From DATEJJ01 sp051986465 (GTDB taxonomy: Bacteria; Actinomycetota; Actinomycetes; Mycobacteriales; Micromonosporaceae): a stretch of 30,010 bases of DNA. The stretch is from the NCBI GenBank assembly GCA_051986465.1, contig JBPYFB010000611.1:1-30010 (forward strand), written 5' to 3'. The notes below the pieces were generated by a model. That model was not told where the DNA came from, made no database searches, and worked only from the letters and a program-made list of their open reading frames with translations. The position numbers were made by a program, and so were the translations under genes. Shown here piece by piece: positions 22,715 to 29,327 of this stretch (its first letter is position 1; every line of letters starts with the position of its first letter).

Positions 22715-24262
22715 CCCGCCGCCGCGCAGCACCTCTTTGAGCGTGCGGAGTACCACCTTGATGTCCAGCCAGAGCGACCAGTTCTCGATGTAGTAGTTGT
22801 CGAACCGGGCGCGGTCGGAGATCGGGGTGTCGCCGCGCAACCCACTCACCTGGGCCAGCCCGGTCAGCCCGACCGGTACCCGGTGGCGCATCGCGTACTC
22901 CGGGTACTCGGCGGTGAACTGCTCGACGAAGTACGGCCGCTCCGGGCGCGGGCCGACGACTGTCATGTCGCCGCGCAGGATGTTCCACAGTTGTGGCAGC
23001 TCGTCGAGGGAGGTACGGCGCAGGAACCGGCCCATCACGCTGACCCGCCGGTCGTTCGCGATCGACCAGGTGGTCTGCGACTCTTTTTCGTCGAGCGGGC
23101 GCATGGTCCGGAACTTGATGACCTGGAATGGCTTGCCGTACCGGCCGATACGCTCCTGCCGGAAGAAGATGTCGTGCCCCCCGTCCAGCAGGGTGGCGAG
23201 CGCGCAGAACAGGAACAGCGGGCTCAACAGGATCAGCGCGACGCTGGCGAAGAGGATGTCGACCCCGCGCTTGACCGCGTACCGGGCTCCGGACAGGGTC
23301 GTATCGCGCACCTGGGCGATGGGGATCGCGCCGATGTGGTCACCCACTCCACCGTGTGGGCGGCTACCCCACAGCCGCGGCACCACCCAGAGGTCACACT
23401 GGACGATCGTGGGCCGGCGGAGGGCCTCCATCAGCGCGGATTCGGAACAGTCCGGATCCGCGACGATCAGCACGTCGCAGCCGACCATGGCGACCGTCTT
23501 CTCAAGATCGTCGATGGTGCCGGTCAGCGGGCGGGACGGGTTGGCCCCTTGGTCGACGTCGACGAAGCCGGCGAAGCGCAGGCCGTACTGGGGGTACCGG
23601 CGCAGGATCCGGGCCAGCTCGCCGGCGATCGCGCCCGAGCCGATGATCAGGGCATTGTGCTCCACCCAGCGTCGCTTGCGCGCGATGATGGTGACCTTCC
23701 TGGTCACCGCCCGCCCCACGATGACCAGACCCGCCGAGATGGCGACGGCGCGCAGGAATTCCGCGCCGTATCCGACGGAGTCGTGCCGGATGGCCGCGAC
23801 GATCGCGACGGCCGCGGCGGAGGCCAGGAGCCGGCTGCACAGGCTGGGCAGTTCGTCGAGGATCGCGAGGTGACGGCGGGCGCGGTACAGGCCGCCAGCG
23901 GCAAAGCTCATGATCGTCACGGCCGCGAAGGTGATCGTGGCGCGCCAGTACCCGTCCTGCACCACAACCGGTGTCAGCAGCGCGGCGAGGTCGATCGGTG
24001 CCGCCACCATCCAGGCCCGCAATCTGCGGGTGCGGTGGGAGGTGTTCGATCCGACGTAGGGCAGTACCGCCGTGGTCACGTTGGTCGTCGATCCGTTTGC
24101 GCTCGGGGCGCTCACCTGATCCTCGTCGGCGCGATGCCGCGCCACGTCCACCCTGTCGGTGATCGTTACGACCCGCTCGAGTTCCGAGGTCATTCGCGGC
24201 CTGACGAAAGGTAACTCGTTGGTCGGCCCATAGCCTGCCTCTGGGATACGTGACGTATCCAT
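22709..24262 (-). CDS. Polyprenyl glycosylphosphotransferase (WcaJ/WbaP-type initiating sugar transferase)
   Basis: A 517-residue protein. After a hydrophilic N-terminus come about four membrane helices (roughly 85-200), a Rossmann-like middle domain (NALIIGSGAIAGELARIL onwards) and the C-terminal bacterial sugar transferase domain at 328-517. The latter has the membrane entry YAVKRGVDILFASVAL, then FFRQERIGRYGKPFQVIKFR, DELPQLWNIL, VVGPRPERP and VGLTGLAQVSGLRGD. These enzymes move a sugar-1-phosphate from a nucleotide-sugar to undecaprenyl phosphate, the first step of repeat-unit assembly. ATG 24262 is chosen over 24283 and 24310 because GGGGAG lies six bases before it. The gene converges on the LCP gene and has its own long upstream region. 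Confidence 0.93.
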   Translation of the reverse strand: MDTSRIPEAGYGPTNELPFVRPRMTSELERVVTITDRVDVARHRADEDQVSAPSANGSTTNVTTAVLPYVGSNTSHRTRRLRAWMVAAPIDLAALLTPVVVQDGYWRATITFAAVTIMSFAAGGLYRARRHLAILDELPSLCSRLLASAAAVAIVAAIRHDSVGYGAEFLRAVAISAGLVIVGRAVTRKVTIIARKRRWVEHNALIIGSGAIAGELARILRRYPQYGLRFAGFVDVDQGANPSRPLTGTIDDLEKTVAMVGCDVLIVADPDCSESALMEALRRPTIVQCDLWVVPRLWGSRPHGGVGDHIGAIPIAQVRDTTLSGARYAVKRGVDILFASVALILLSPLFLFCALATLLDGGHDIFFRQERIGRYGKPFQVIKFRTMRPLDEKESQTTWSIANDRRVSVMGRFLRRTSLDELPQLWNILRGDMTVVGPRPERPYFVEQFTAEYPEYAMRHRVPVGLTGLAQVSGLRGDTPISDRARFDNYYIENWSLWLDIKVVLRTLKEVLRGGGR

Positions 24263-24319
24263 TCTGATCTCCCCGTACGGCATGTGCGGCCTGCGCGACG
24301 TTTGTGGCATTTCAAGGTT

Positions 24320-24342
24320 GCAGCCCCGACGTGCGGGACTGC
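24320..24342 (-). ncRNA. Predicted RNA hairpin in the sugar-transferase leader
   Basis: On the minus strand, GCAGTCCCG is followed by the loop CACGT and then CGGGGCTGC. This gives nine consecutive pairs including one U-G. On the plus strand the same position would be a C-A mismatch. It lies about 58 bases upstream of the preferred ATG at 24262. Confidence 0.4.
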
Positions 24343-24481
24343 GGTGGGCGTTTTACACGGTTGCTTTCTACCTCGCGGCGGCCTAGCCCATGGCGGCGGC
24401 ATCGCTAATCCACGCCAGTGGGTCGACCACATCGCTGGGGTCTGGGTATCCCTTTCGGCCTGGCACGACGCCGATCATACT

Positions 24482-24493
24482 GACCGGCCGGTC
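24482..24493. promoter_or_regulatory. Perfect 12-bp palindrome GACCGGCCGGTC
   Basis: A self-complementary 12-mer in the noncoding region upstream of the sugar transferase. It could be a regulator-binding site or part of RNA structure. In GC-rich DNA such a palindrome can also occur by chance, so confidence in a function is low. Confidence 0.3.
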
Positions 24494-24621
24494 GGCTGGG
24501 GACCCCACTGTTTCCATTCATGCCGTCGGGCGTCCACCGGAGGCAGTATCGGCATGACACGCCTAAACGAGCATCGAACTATGTATGCCCATATAAGGGG
24601 CAGGAAGGAAAGTTATTCACG

Positions 24622-24644
24622 TGATCGTCCACATCAGACGATCA
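24622..24644 (-). terminator. Hairpin terminator formed around the stop codon of the repeat protein gene
   Basis: On the minus strand TGATCGTC (24644-24637) is followed by a seven-base loop and its exact complement GACGATCA (24629-24622). The TGA stop of the repeat-rich gene is the first part of the stem. Sequence after the stem has only a short TTT, so termination would be of the T-poor type common in actinobacteria. Confidence 0.5.
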
Positions 24645-26168
24645 GCGGCGCGGCGCGCCGTGGTACTGCCGTTCGATGTCGGTCGGGGTGATCCACACGT
24701 ACCGGTCGGCGCCCCCACCGAGCAGCGCCAGCATGTCCTCGCCCATCACCTGCAACAGTTGGCCGCTGCGATCGGGCAGCCCCAGCGCCGGTACCGCGAG
24801 GCCGGCCTCCGGCTCGGTCAGCCGCTGCATGACGACCAGGCTGCTGTCGTGCAGGGTACGGACGTTGTCGGCGCTGAGCTGGCGCAGCACGGTCAGCTGG
24901 GTCTGCCACGGCCGCGGCTCGGGTGCCGGCCCGGTGCTGTACGCGCCGGTGTCCTGGATGACGAGCGTCGGCTGCTGCGGACTGCCGAGCACTACCGGCG
25001 GTCGGGGATCGTTCCACAGCGCGAGCCGGTCCGCGCGGCCGGTCGCCCACTCCCCGAAGCCGTGCCACGCTCCCGGGTCGCTCGTCATCACCACGATGCG
25101 CGCGCCGACCGCCAGCGCCCGGAAGGCGAGCAGCCGCTGCAGCCATACGCCGCCGACGAGCGTCACCTTGGTCGGTTCGGGCCGGAAGAACCGTACCGGC
25201 ACCGGCCGCCGCTGCTGATCGACGCCGAGGATCAGGCCGGAGCCGCCTCCGGTCTGGCCGAGGTAGCGCAGCGTCTCCTGCGCGATCACGTGCCAGCCGG
25301 CGTGCAACGGGGGCAGCCGGTCTGACAGCGTCCACCGTGGTGCCTCGCGCCGTACCTGCTGCGCCCGCGAGCCCTTGCCGGCGGCCGGCTTGTCGAGGGT
25401 GGTGTCTCGGGATGCGCGGCGCGGTGCGGCGGCCGGACTGGCCCCGGGCGGAGCAACTGGGGGCGGCGCAACTGGCGGCGGAGCAACCGGAGGCGGTGGC
25501 GTCATCGGGCGCGCGGCTACCGTGCCCGCGTCGCGTGGCGGCGCACCGCCGGGACCGGGCCGGCCCTGCACGGGCTGGCCCGGTATCGGCTGGCCGGGTA
25601 TCGGCTGGGCCTGGATGGGCTGGCCGTGGATGGGCTGGGTTTGGCCGGGCTGGCGGTGGATGGGCTGGGTCTGGATGGGTTGGCCATGGATGGGTTGACC
25701 CTGGATGGGCTGGCCCTGGATGGGCTGGCCTTGGGCGGCGTGAGCCTGCACTGGCTGGCCCTGCACCGGCTGGCCTTGGATGGGGCGACCCTCGGCGGGC
25801 CGACCCTGGTTCAGCTGCACCTGCACCGGCAAGGGCCTGGTGGGGCTGGGATCGGGGTGCCCAGTCGGCCCCGTGGGCGACTGCGGCTGTTGCTGCGGCT
25901 GCTGCCCGGGAGGCTGCCATGCCCCGCCCGGCTGCGAGCTGGGCGTCGATCCCAAAGGCGGTCCCAAAGGTGGTCCCAAAGTTAGTCCCGAAGGCGGTCC
26001 CGAAGGCGATCCCGGCGGGTGGCCAGGCTGGGCGGCGGCATGGGGATATCCCGGGTAACCGGGCGGCACCTGGTCAGCGGGTTGCTCAGCCGGGCGGGCA
26101 TGCCGGGGTCCTGCTGCCCGCCGTCGATCCGGTCGTGGTACCGGCCGTGGCGGCTGCGCTCCGGTCAC
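24642..26168 (-). CDS. Pro/Gln-rich repeat protein with C-terminal globular domain, unknown function
   Basis: About 508 residues from GTG 26168, which has GGGGAGG six bases upstream; no other nearby start has such a site. Residues 1-122 are Pro/Gly/Gln-rich, 123-202 are sixteen pentapeptides of type QPIQG, and 225-239 are three PPPVA units. A globular domain of about 230 residues begins near 278. It contains GLILGVDQQRRPVPVRFFRP, then TKVTLVGGVWLQRLLAFRAL, VVLGSPQQPTLVIQDTGAY and a C-terminal RYVWITPTDIERQY. The VGGVW segment sits where FtsK-like or type VII secretion ATPases have a P-loop, but the GK[ST] is absent. No signal peptide or membrane helix is seen. I do not recognise the family; a role in type VII-like secretion or surface assembly would be a guess. 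The gene stands alone, divergent from a small membrane protein. Confidence 0.75.
   Translation of the reverse strand: MTGAQPPRPVPRPDRRRAAGPRHARPAEQPADQVPPGYPGYPHAAAQPGHPPGSPSGPPSGLTLGPPLGPPLGSTPSSQPGGAWQPPGQQPQQQPQSPTGPTGHPDPSPTRPLPVQVQLNQGRPAEGRPIQGQPVQGQPVQAHAAQGQPIQGQPIQGQPIHGQPIQTQPIHRQPGQTQPIHGQPIQAQPIPGQPIPGQPVQGRPGPGGAPPRDAGTVAARPMTPPPPVAPPPVAPPPVAPPGASPAAAPRRASRDTTLDKPAAGKGSRAQQVRREAPRWTLSDRLPPLHAGWHVIAQETLRYLGQTGGGSGLILGVDQQRRPVPVRFFRPEPTKVTLVGGVWLQRLLAFRALAVGARIVVMTSDPGAWHGFGEWATGRADRLALWNDPRPPVVLGSPQQPTLVIQDTGAYSTGPAPEPRPWQTQLTVLRQLSADNVRTLHDSSLVVMQRLTEPEAGLAVPALGLPDRSGQLLQVMGEDMLALLGGGADRYVWITPTDIERQYHGAPRR
25452..25496 (-). repeat. Three 15-bp tandem repeats (PPPVA)
   Basis: Three consecutive 15-bp units encode PPPVA at residues 225-239 of the Pro/Gln-rich protein, separated from the larger pentapeptide array by a short linker. 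Confidence 0.85.
25563..25802 (-). repeat. Sixteen 15-bp in-frame tandem repeats (QPIQG-type)
   Basis: Exactly 240 bp encode sixteen pentapeptides at residues 123-202. The commonest are QPIQG and QPIHG, with variants such as QPVQG, QPIPG, RPAEG and HAAQG. The plus-strand unit has the form CTGGATGGGCTGGCC. The outer units diverge more than the middle ones, as in an array that grows from within. Confidence 0.95.
25950..26010 (-). repeat. 15-bp tandem repeats near the N-terminus of the repeat protein
   Basis: Four to five 15-bp units with the plus-strand core GGTCCCAAAGG or GGTCCCGAAGG encode the stretch SPSGPPSG followed by LTLGPPLGPPLG at residues about 54-73. Confidence 0.8.
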
Positions 26169-26364
26169 GTGGCGCCTCCCCGAGTGAGCGCCTGGCACGA
26201 GGGCGCTTGGTCACCATTTCGCGATTCTCAATTACGCAGCTTACCGATCTGCGCGGCCGGTGTGCCGACCCGTGGTCGCGTGTGGAGCTCGTTGATGCGC
26301 CGCACCAGGTGAGCGCATGCTGGAGGGCAGGCGCTTCGATGAAGGTCGACCTTGGGGAGGCGGC

Positions 26365-26790
26365 ATGAGTAGCCGCAGGCGTCGTACACGAGTGGCAAGG
26401 GCGTTGCGATACGGCAGCCGGTGCGGGCCACGGCGGCGCGTACTGCTGCGGGTACGGGGCCGCGCGCTGCGGTACCGGGGCCCCTGGTGGGCGTTCATCC
26501 CGTTCGCGGTGCTGCTCGCCGCCACGGTTGTCGCGGCGGTGCTCACCTCGGCGCCGGTACCGGGCATCGTGGTCGGTGCCCTGCTCACGGTGGGCTACCT
26601 GGCCTACGCACTGCGACTGGTGCGGATGATGCCGGCCGGCCCCTCGGGCGGTCCCGGATTCACCCCGCCCGGTGGCGCAGGGGTTCGCGAGCCTCGCCGG
26701 CCTCTTCCGCAATCTCCGGCCGGCGCTGCGGCGCGCTCGATGGAGGACCGGGACGAGGATCCGCCTGGCCGCGCGGTGGCGCTGGCCTGA
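26365..26790 (+). CDS. Small two-helix membrane protein, unknown function
   Basis: A 141-residue protein. An Arg-rich N-terminus (about 1-40) precedes two helices, WWAFIPFAVLLAATVVAAVL (about 49-68) and VPGIVVGALLTVGYLAYALRL (about 73-93). A Pro/Arg-rich cytoplasmic tail follows. ATG 26365 is chosen for the GGGGAGG just before it (four-base spacing); the frame is open from 26317. The last 131 bases overlap the 3' end of the exporter gene on the other strand, so the tails of both proteins share DNA. No family is recognised. The Arg-rich start with N-in topology fits the positive-inside rule and suggests a small inner-membrane accessory protein. Confidence 0.65.
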   Translation: MSSRRRRTRVARALRYGSRCGPRRRVLLRVRGRALRYRGPWWAFIPFAVLLAATVVAAVLTSAPVPGIVVGALLTVGYLAYALRLVRMMPAGPSGGPGFTPPGGAGVREPRRPLPQSPAGAAARSMEDRDEDPPGRAVALA

Positions 26791-27655
26791 CGGACGGCGC
26801 CTGAGGTACCGCCCTGCGGCGCAGCCCGAGCGCGATCGCCACCACGACGGCCGCGCCAGCCACGGCGACAACGACGGGACCCGCCGCGCCGAACAGCTTG
26901 AGGGCGCTCGCCAGCAGCACGACGACGAGTGCCGCGCGCACCAGTCGCGCCGGGGCCAGGGCGGATAGCCGGGCGCCCAGCAGTACACCTGGGACGGAGC
27001 CGATCAGGATCTCCGCGGCCAGGTCGAAGCGCAGGTCGCCGAAGAACAGGTGACCGAGTGCGGCCGACGCCACGAGCGGTATCGCCTGCACGAGGTCGGT
27101 ACCGACGAGCTGGCTCGGGCGCAGCGCCGGGTACAGGACGAGCAGCACCACGATGATCAGCGATCCGGAGCCGACCGAGGTCAGGCCGACCACGAGCCCG
27201 CCAGCCGCGCCCAGGAGCGCGGTCGGTACCGGGCGCACCTGGATCGGCGGCGGCGGACCGGACTCGGCCGGCTTCTTCCGCGCGCTGTAAGCCTTGAGGA
27301 TCAGGCCGGCGGCGGCCAGCAGCAACGCGACTCCCAGCGCGTACTGGACGGCCTGCTGCACCGTGTCGTCCTTGCCGAGCAGTCGGGTCAGCAGCACGCC
27401 GAGGAACGCGCTCGGCACGCTGCCCACGCAGAGCCAGCGCACGAGGGCCCAGTTGACGGTGCCTCGCCGGGCGTGCACCCAGCCGCCGAACGGCTTCATC
27501 ACGGCACTTGCGGCCAGGTCACTGGAGACGGCGGCCATCGGCGGCACGCCGAAGACCAGCACCAGGATCGGCGTCATCAAGGCGCCGCCGCCCATGCCGG
27601 TCAGTCCAACGACGATGCCCACGCCGAAGCCGGCAAGAGTCAGGACGGGGTCCAT
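26660..27655 (-). CDS. TauE/SafE-family membrane transporter (sulfite exporter-like)
   Basis: About 331 residues with roughly eight helices in two related halves. Each half opens with a Gly-rich motif, GIVVGLTGMGGGALMTPIL and GLVVGLTSVGSGSLIIVVLL, which is characteristic of TauE/SafE (formerly DUF81). The family exports sulfite, sulfoacetate and other small organic anions; the substrate here is unknown. ATG 27655 is used because it gives the usual family start just before the first helix; ATG 27676 and 27685 are alternatives and none has a strong ribosome site. The last 45 or so residues are a Pro/Arg-rich tail lying over the end of the opposing small-membrane-protein gene. It is divergent from hpnB across a short AT-rich spacer. 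Confidence 0.88.
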   Translation of the reverse strand: MDPVLTLAGFGVGIVVGLTGMGGGALMTPILVLVFGVPPMAAVSSDLAASAVMKPFGGWVHARRGTVNWALVRWLCVGSVPSAFLGVLLTRLLGKDDTVQQAVQYALGVALLLAAAGLILKAYSARKKPAESGPPPPIQVRPVPTALLGAAGGLVVGLTSVGSGSLIIVVLLVLYPALRPSQLVGTDLVQAIPLVASAALGHLFFGDLRFDLAAEILIGSVPGVLLGARLSALAPARLVRAALVVVLLASALKLFGAAGPVVVAVAGAAVVVAIALGLRRRAVPQAPSVRPAPPRGQADPRPGPPSSAPQRRPEIAEEAGEAREPLRHRAG

Positions 27656-27722
27656 TGAACGAGTCTCGCCCACCATGGCGGCCATGTCTACTTACTCGGC
27701 CAACTTGATAGACAATTTACGG

Positions 27723-27728
27723 TACGAT
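27723..27728 (+). promoter_or_regulatory. Candidate -10 box for leaderless hpnB transcript
   Basis: TACGAT fits TANNNT and ends five bases before the GTG at 27734, which has no ribosome site. The AT-rich spacer before it (27700-27722) includes TTGATAGACAA (27705-27715), an imperfect inverted repeat that could be a regulator site for both divergent genes. A -35 at normal distance is not evident. Confidence 0.45.
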
Positions 27729-27733
27729 GGCGC

Positions 27734-28879
27734 GTGCGAATTCTGGCGAGCGCGGCGCTACTCGCCTGGGTCTTCCTGGCCCTCGGCCGGGGTTGGTTCT
27801 GGCGCACCGACGTGCGGCTGGCCGTGCCTGCGGAGCAGCCCGCCGCCCCGGATCCGGCGCCCCAGCCCTCGGTGTCATGGCCCTCGGTCGCGGTGGTGGT
27901 GCCGGCGCGGGACGAGGCGGAGGTGCTCCCGCTGGCGCTGCCCACGCTCGCCGCCCAGCGGTACTCGGGGCGGCTGCGGCTGATCCTCGCCGACGATGGT
28001 TCCACGGATGGGACCGGCGACCTCGCACGGCAGTTGAGCGCATACGTGGTGTCACCGGGAGAGCCGCCGCCGGGGTGGGCGGGCAAGCTGTGGGCGCTGC
28101 GGGCGGGCGTCGCGGAGGCGGGCGGCGTCGACTTCCTGTTGCTGACCGACGCCGACATCGCCCATCCGCCGGACTCGGTGGCGGCGATGGTACGGGTGGC
28201 TTGCGCGCACCGGCTGGACCTCGTATCGCAGATGGCCCGGCTGCGTACCCGTTCCGGCTGGGAGCGGCTCGTGGTACCCGCGTTCGTGTACTTCTTCGCG
28301 ATGCTGTACCCGTTCCGCTGGGTGAACCGCGCCGGTGCCCGTACCGCCGCCGCGGCAGGCGGTTGCGTGCTGGTACGCCGGGAGGTGTTGGTACGCGCCG
28401 GTGGGCTGGACGCGATCCGGGGCGCGGTCATCGACGACGTGGCCCTCGGGCGCGCCGTGAAGCGGGCCGGTGGCCGGATCCACCTCGGGCTCGCCGAGCG
28501 GGTCGAGTCGGTGCGCCCGTACCCCGACCTCGCGTCGCTGTGGCACATGGTGGCGCGCAGTGCGTACGCCCAACTCCGGCACTCGGTCGCGCTGCTCGCC
28601 GGTACCGTATTGGGCCTCGGCATTGTCTTCCTCGGACCGCCACTGTCCACTGTGGTCGGAGCTGTCACCGGTGACCTCGCCGTCCTGCTGGCCGGCGCCG
28701 CGGCCTGGCTGCTGATGGCGGCGACCTTCGCGCCGATGCTGCGCTACTACCGGCAGCCGGTGGTGCTCGCCGCGCTGCTGCCGTTCACCGCGACGCTCTA
28801 CCTCGCGATGACGGTGGACTCGGCGCTGCGCCACTATCGCGGCCGCGGCGCGGCCTGGAAGGGCCGGACCTACCAGTAA
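27734..28879 (+). CDS. hpnB: Hopanoid-associated glycosyltransferase HpnB
   Basis: A 381-residue membrane-bound family 2 glycosyltransferase. After an N-terminal helix come VAVVVPARDEAEVLPLAL, ILADDGSTDGT, PPPGWAGKLWAL and LLLTDADIAHPPDSV (the DxD site). The region from LDLVSQMARLRTRSGWERL through VYFFAMLYPFRWVNRAG and AAAGGCVLVRREVL to GAVIDDVALGRAVKRAGGRI is typical of HpnB, and three C-terminal helices follow. HpnB is encoded with hopanoid genes in many bacteria and is thought to glycosylate a hopanoid or related lipid; its exact reaction is not established. No other hopanoid gene is in this window, so a different lipid acceptor is possible. GTG 27734 is the first start of the frame. The YjbR gene follows nine bases after its stop. 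Confidence 0.88.
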   Translation: MRILASAALLAWVFLALGRGWFWRTDVRLAVPAEQPAAPDPAPQPSVSWPSVAVVVPARDEAEVLPLALPTLAAQRYSGRLRLILADDGSTDGTGDLARQLSAYVVSPGEPPPGWAGKLWALRAGVAEAGGVDFLLLTDADIAHPPDSVAAMVRVACAHRLDLVSQMARLRTRSGWERLVVPAFVYFFAMLYPFRWVNRAGARTAAAAGGCVLVRREVLVRAGGLDAIRGAVIDDVALGRAVKRAGGRIHLGLAERVESVRPYPDLASLWHMVARSAYAQLRHSVALLAGTVLGLGIVFLGPPLSTVVGAVTGDLAVLLAGAAAWLLMAATFAPMLRYYRQPVVLAALLPFTATLYLAMTVDSALRHYRGRGAAWKGRTYQ

Positions 28880-28888
28880 CCTGGCGGC

Positions 28889-29230
28889 ATGGTCACGGTG
28901 GATGACGTGCGCCGCATCGCGCTGCCGCTTCCCCGAACGACGGAGCACCTGATCCGGGATCGGGTCAAGTTCCGCGTGGGCCATATCGTGTACGCCGCGC
29001 TCTCCCGCGACGAGACGCTGCTGGGCTTCGCCTTCCCGAAGGAGGAGCGGGCCGCACTGGTCGCCGCCGAGCCCGACAAGTTCCTCATGCCCGGCGCCTC
29101 CGACCTGCGCTACAACTGGGTCGTCGTACGGCTGGCCGCGATCGACGAGACCGAACTGCGCGAGCTGATCCACGACGCCTGGCGCATGGTCGTGCCGAAG
29201 AAGGTCGCCCGCGAGCATCTCGGTGCGTAA
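28889..29230 (+). CDS. MmcQ/YjbR-family protein
   Basis: A 113-residue single-domain protein with the CyaY-like fold of the MmcQ/YjbR family. Marks are the start VDDVRRIALPLPRTTEH, a central VKFRVGHIVYAALSRDETLLGFAFP, and the C-terminal YNWVVVRLAAIDETELRELIHDAWRMVVPKK. Members are often called DNA-binding because of a double-wing-like fold, but their role is not firmly known. It starts nine bases after the hpnB stop and is probably co-transcribed with it. GGCGG just before the ATG is a weak ribosome site. Confidence 0.9.
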   Translation: MVTVDDVRRIALPLPRTTEHLIRDRVKFRVGHIVYAALSRDETLLGFAFPKEERAALVAAEPDKFLMPGASDLRYNWVVVRLAAIDETELRELIHDAWRMVVPKKVAREHLGA

Positions 29231-29327
29231 CCCGCGGGGCCGCTGCGCCGTAGTCCGTTACAACGATTGTGCATAGAAAAACGGACAAAGCTCCTCAGAA
29301 CGCATGCAGCCGGAGGTAGCAGCAGGC

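Larger units (their letters stand above)
24263..24621 (-). promoter_or_regulatory. Gene-free region; likely structured 5' leader and promoter of the sugar transferase
   Basis: This region holds no gene that I can support. In the minus direction it begins with an unusually AT-rich patch (about 24570-24621, including TTATAT), a possible promoter. About 300 nt of GC-rich sequence with inverted repeats follows: a perfect 12-bp palindrome at 24482-24493, and a hairpin at 24320-24342. The hairpin pairs all nine positions only when read as minus-strand RNA, because one pair is G-U there but C-A on the other strand. This favours a transcribed leader controlling the transferase. It does not match any riboswitch consensus I can recall. 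Confidence 0.4.

Noticed and set aside
24263..24641. Known riboswitch (c-di-GMP-I, c-di-AMP ydaO or cobalamin type) upstream of the sugar transferase
   Set aside because: I compared the region with the conserved strings of these classes from memory and found no convincing match; only a GAAA-like loop is shared, which is not specific.
24284..24691. Plus-strand open frame of 135 codons in the noncoding leader region
   Set aside because: No ribosome site, no recognisable domain, and it runs into the end of the opposite gene.
25563..25802. Phase-variable contingency locus
   Set aside because: Units are 15 bp, so slippage changes length but not frame; it would not switch expression on and off.
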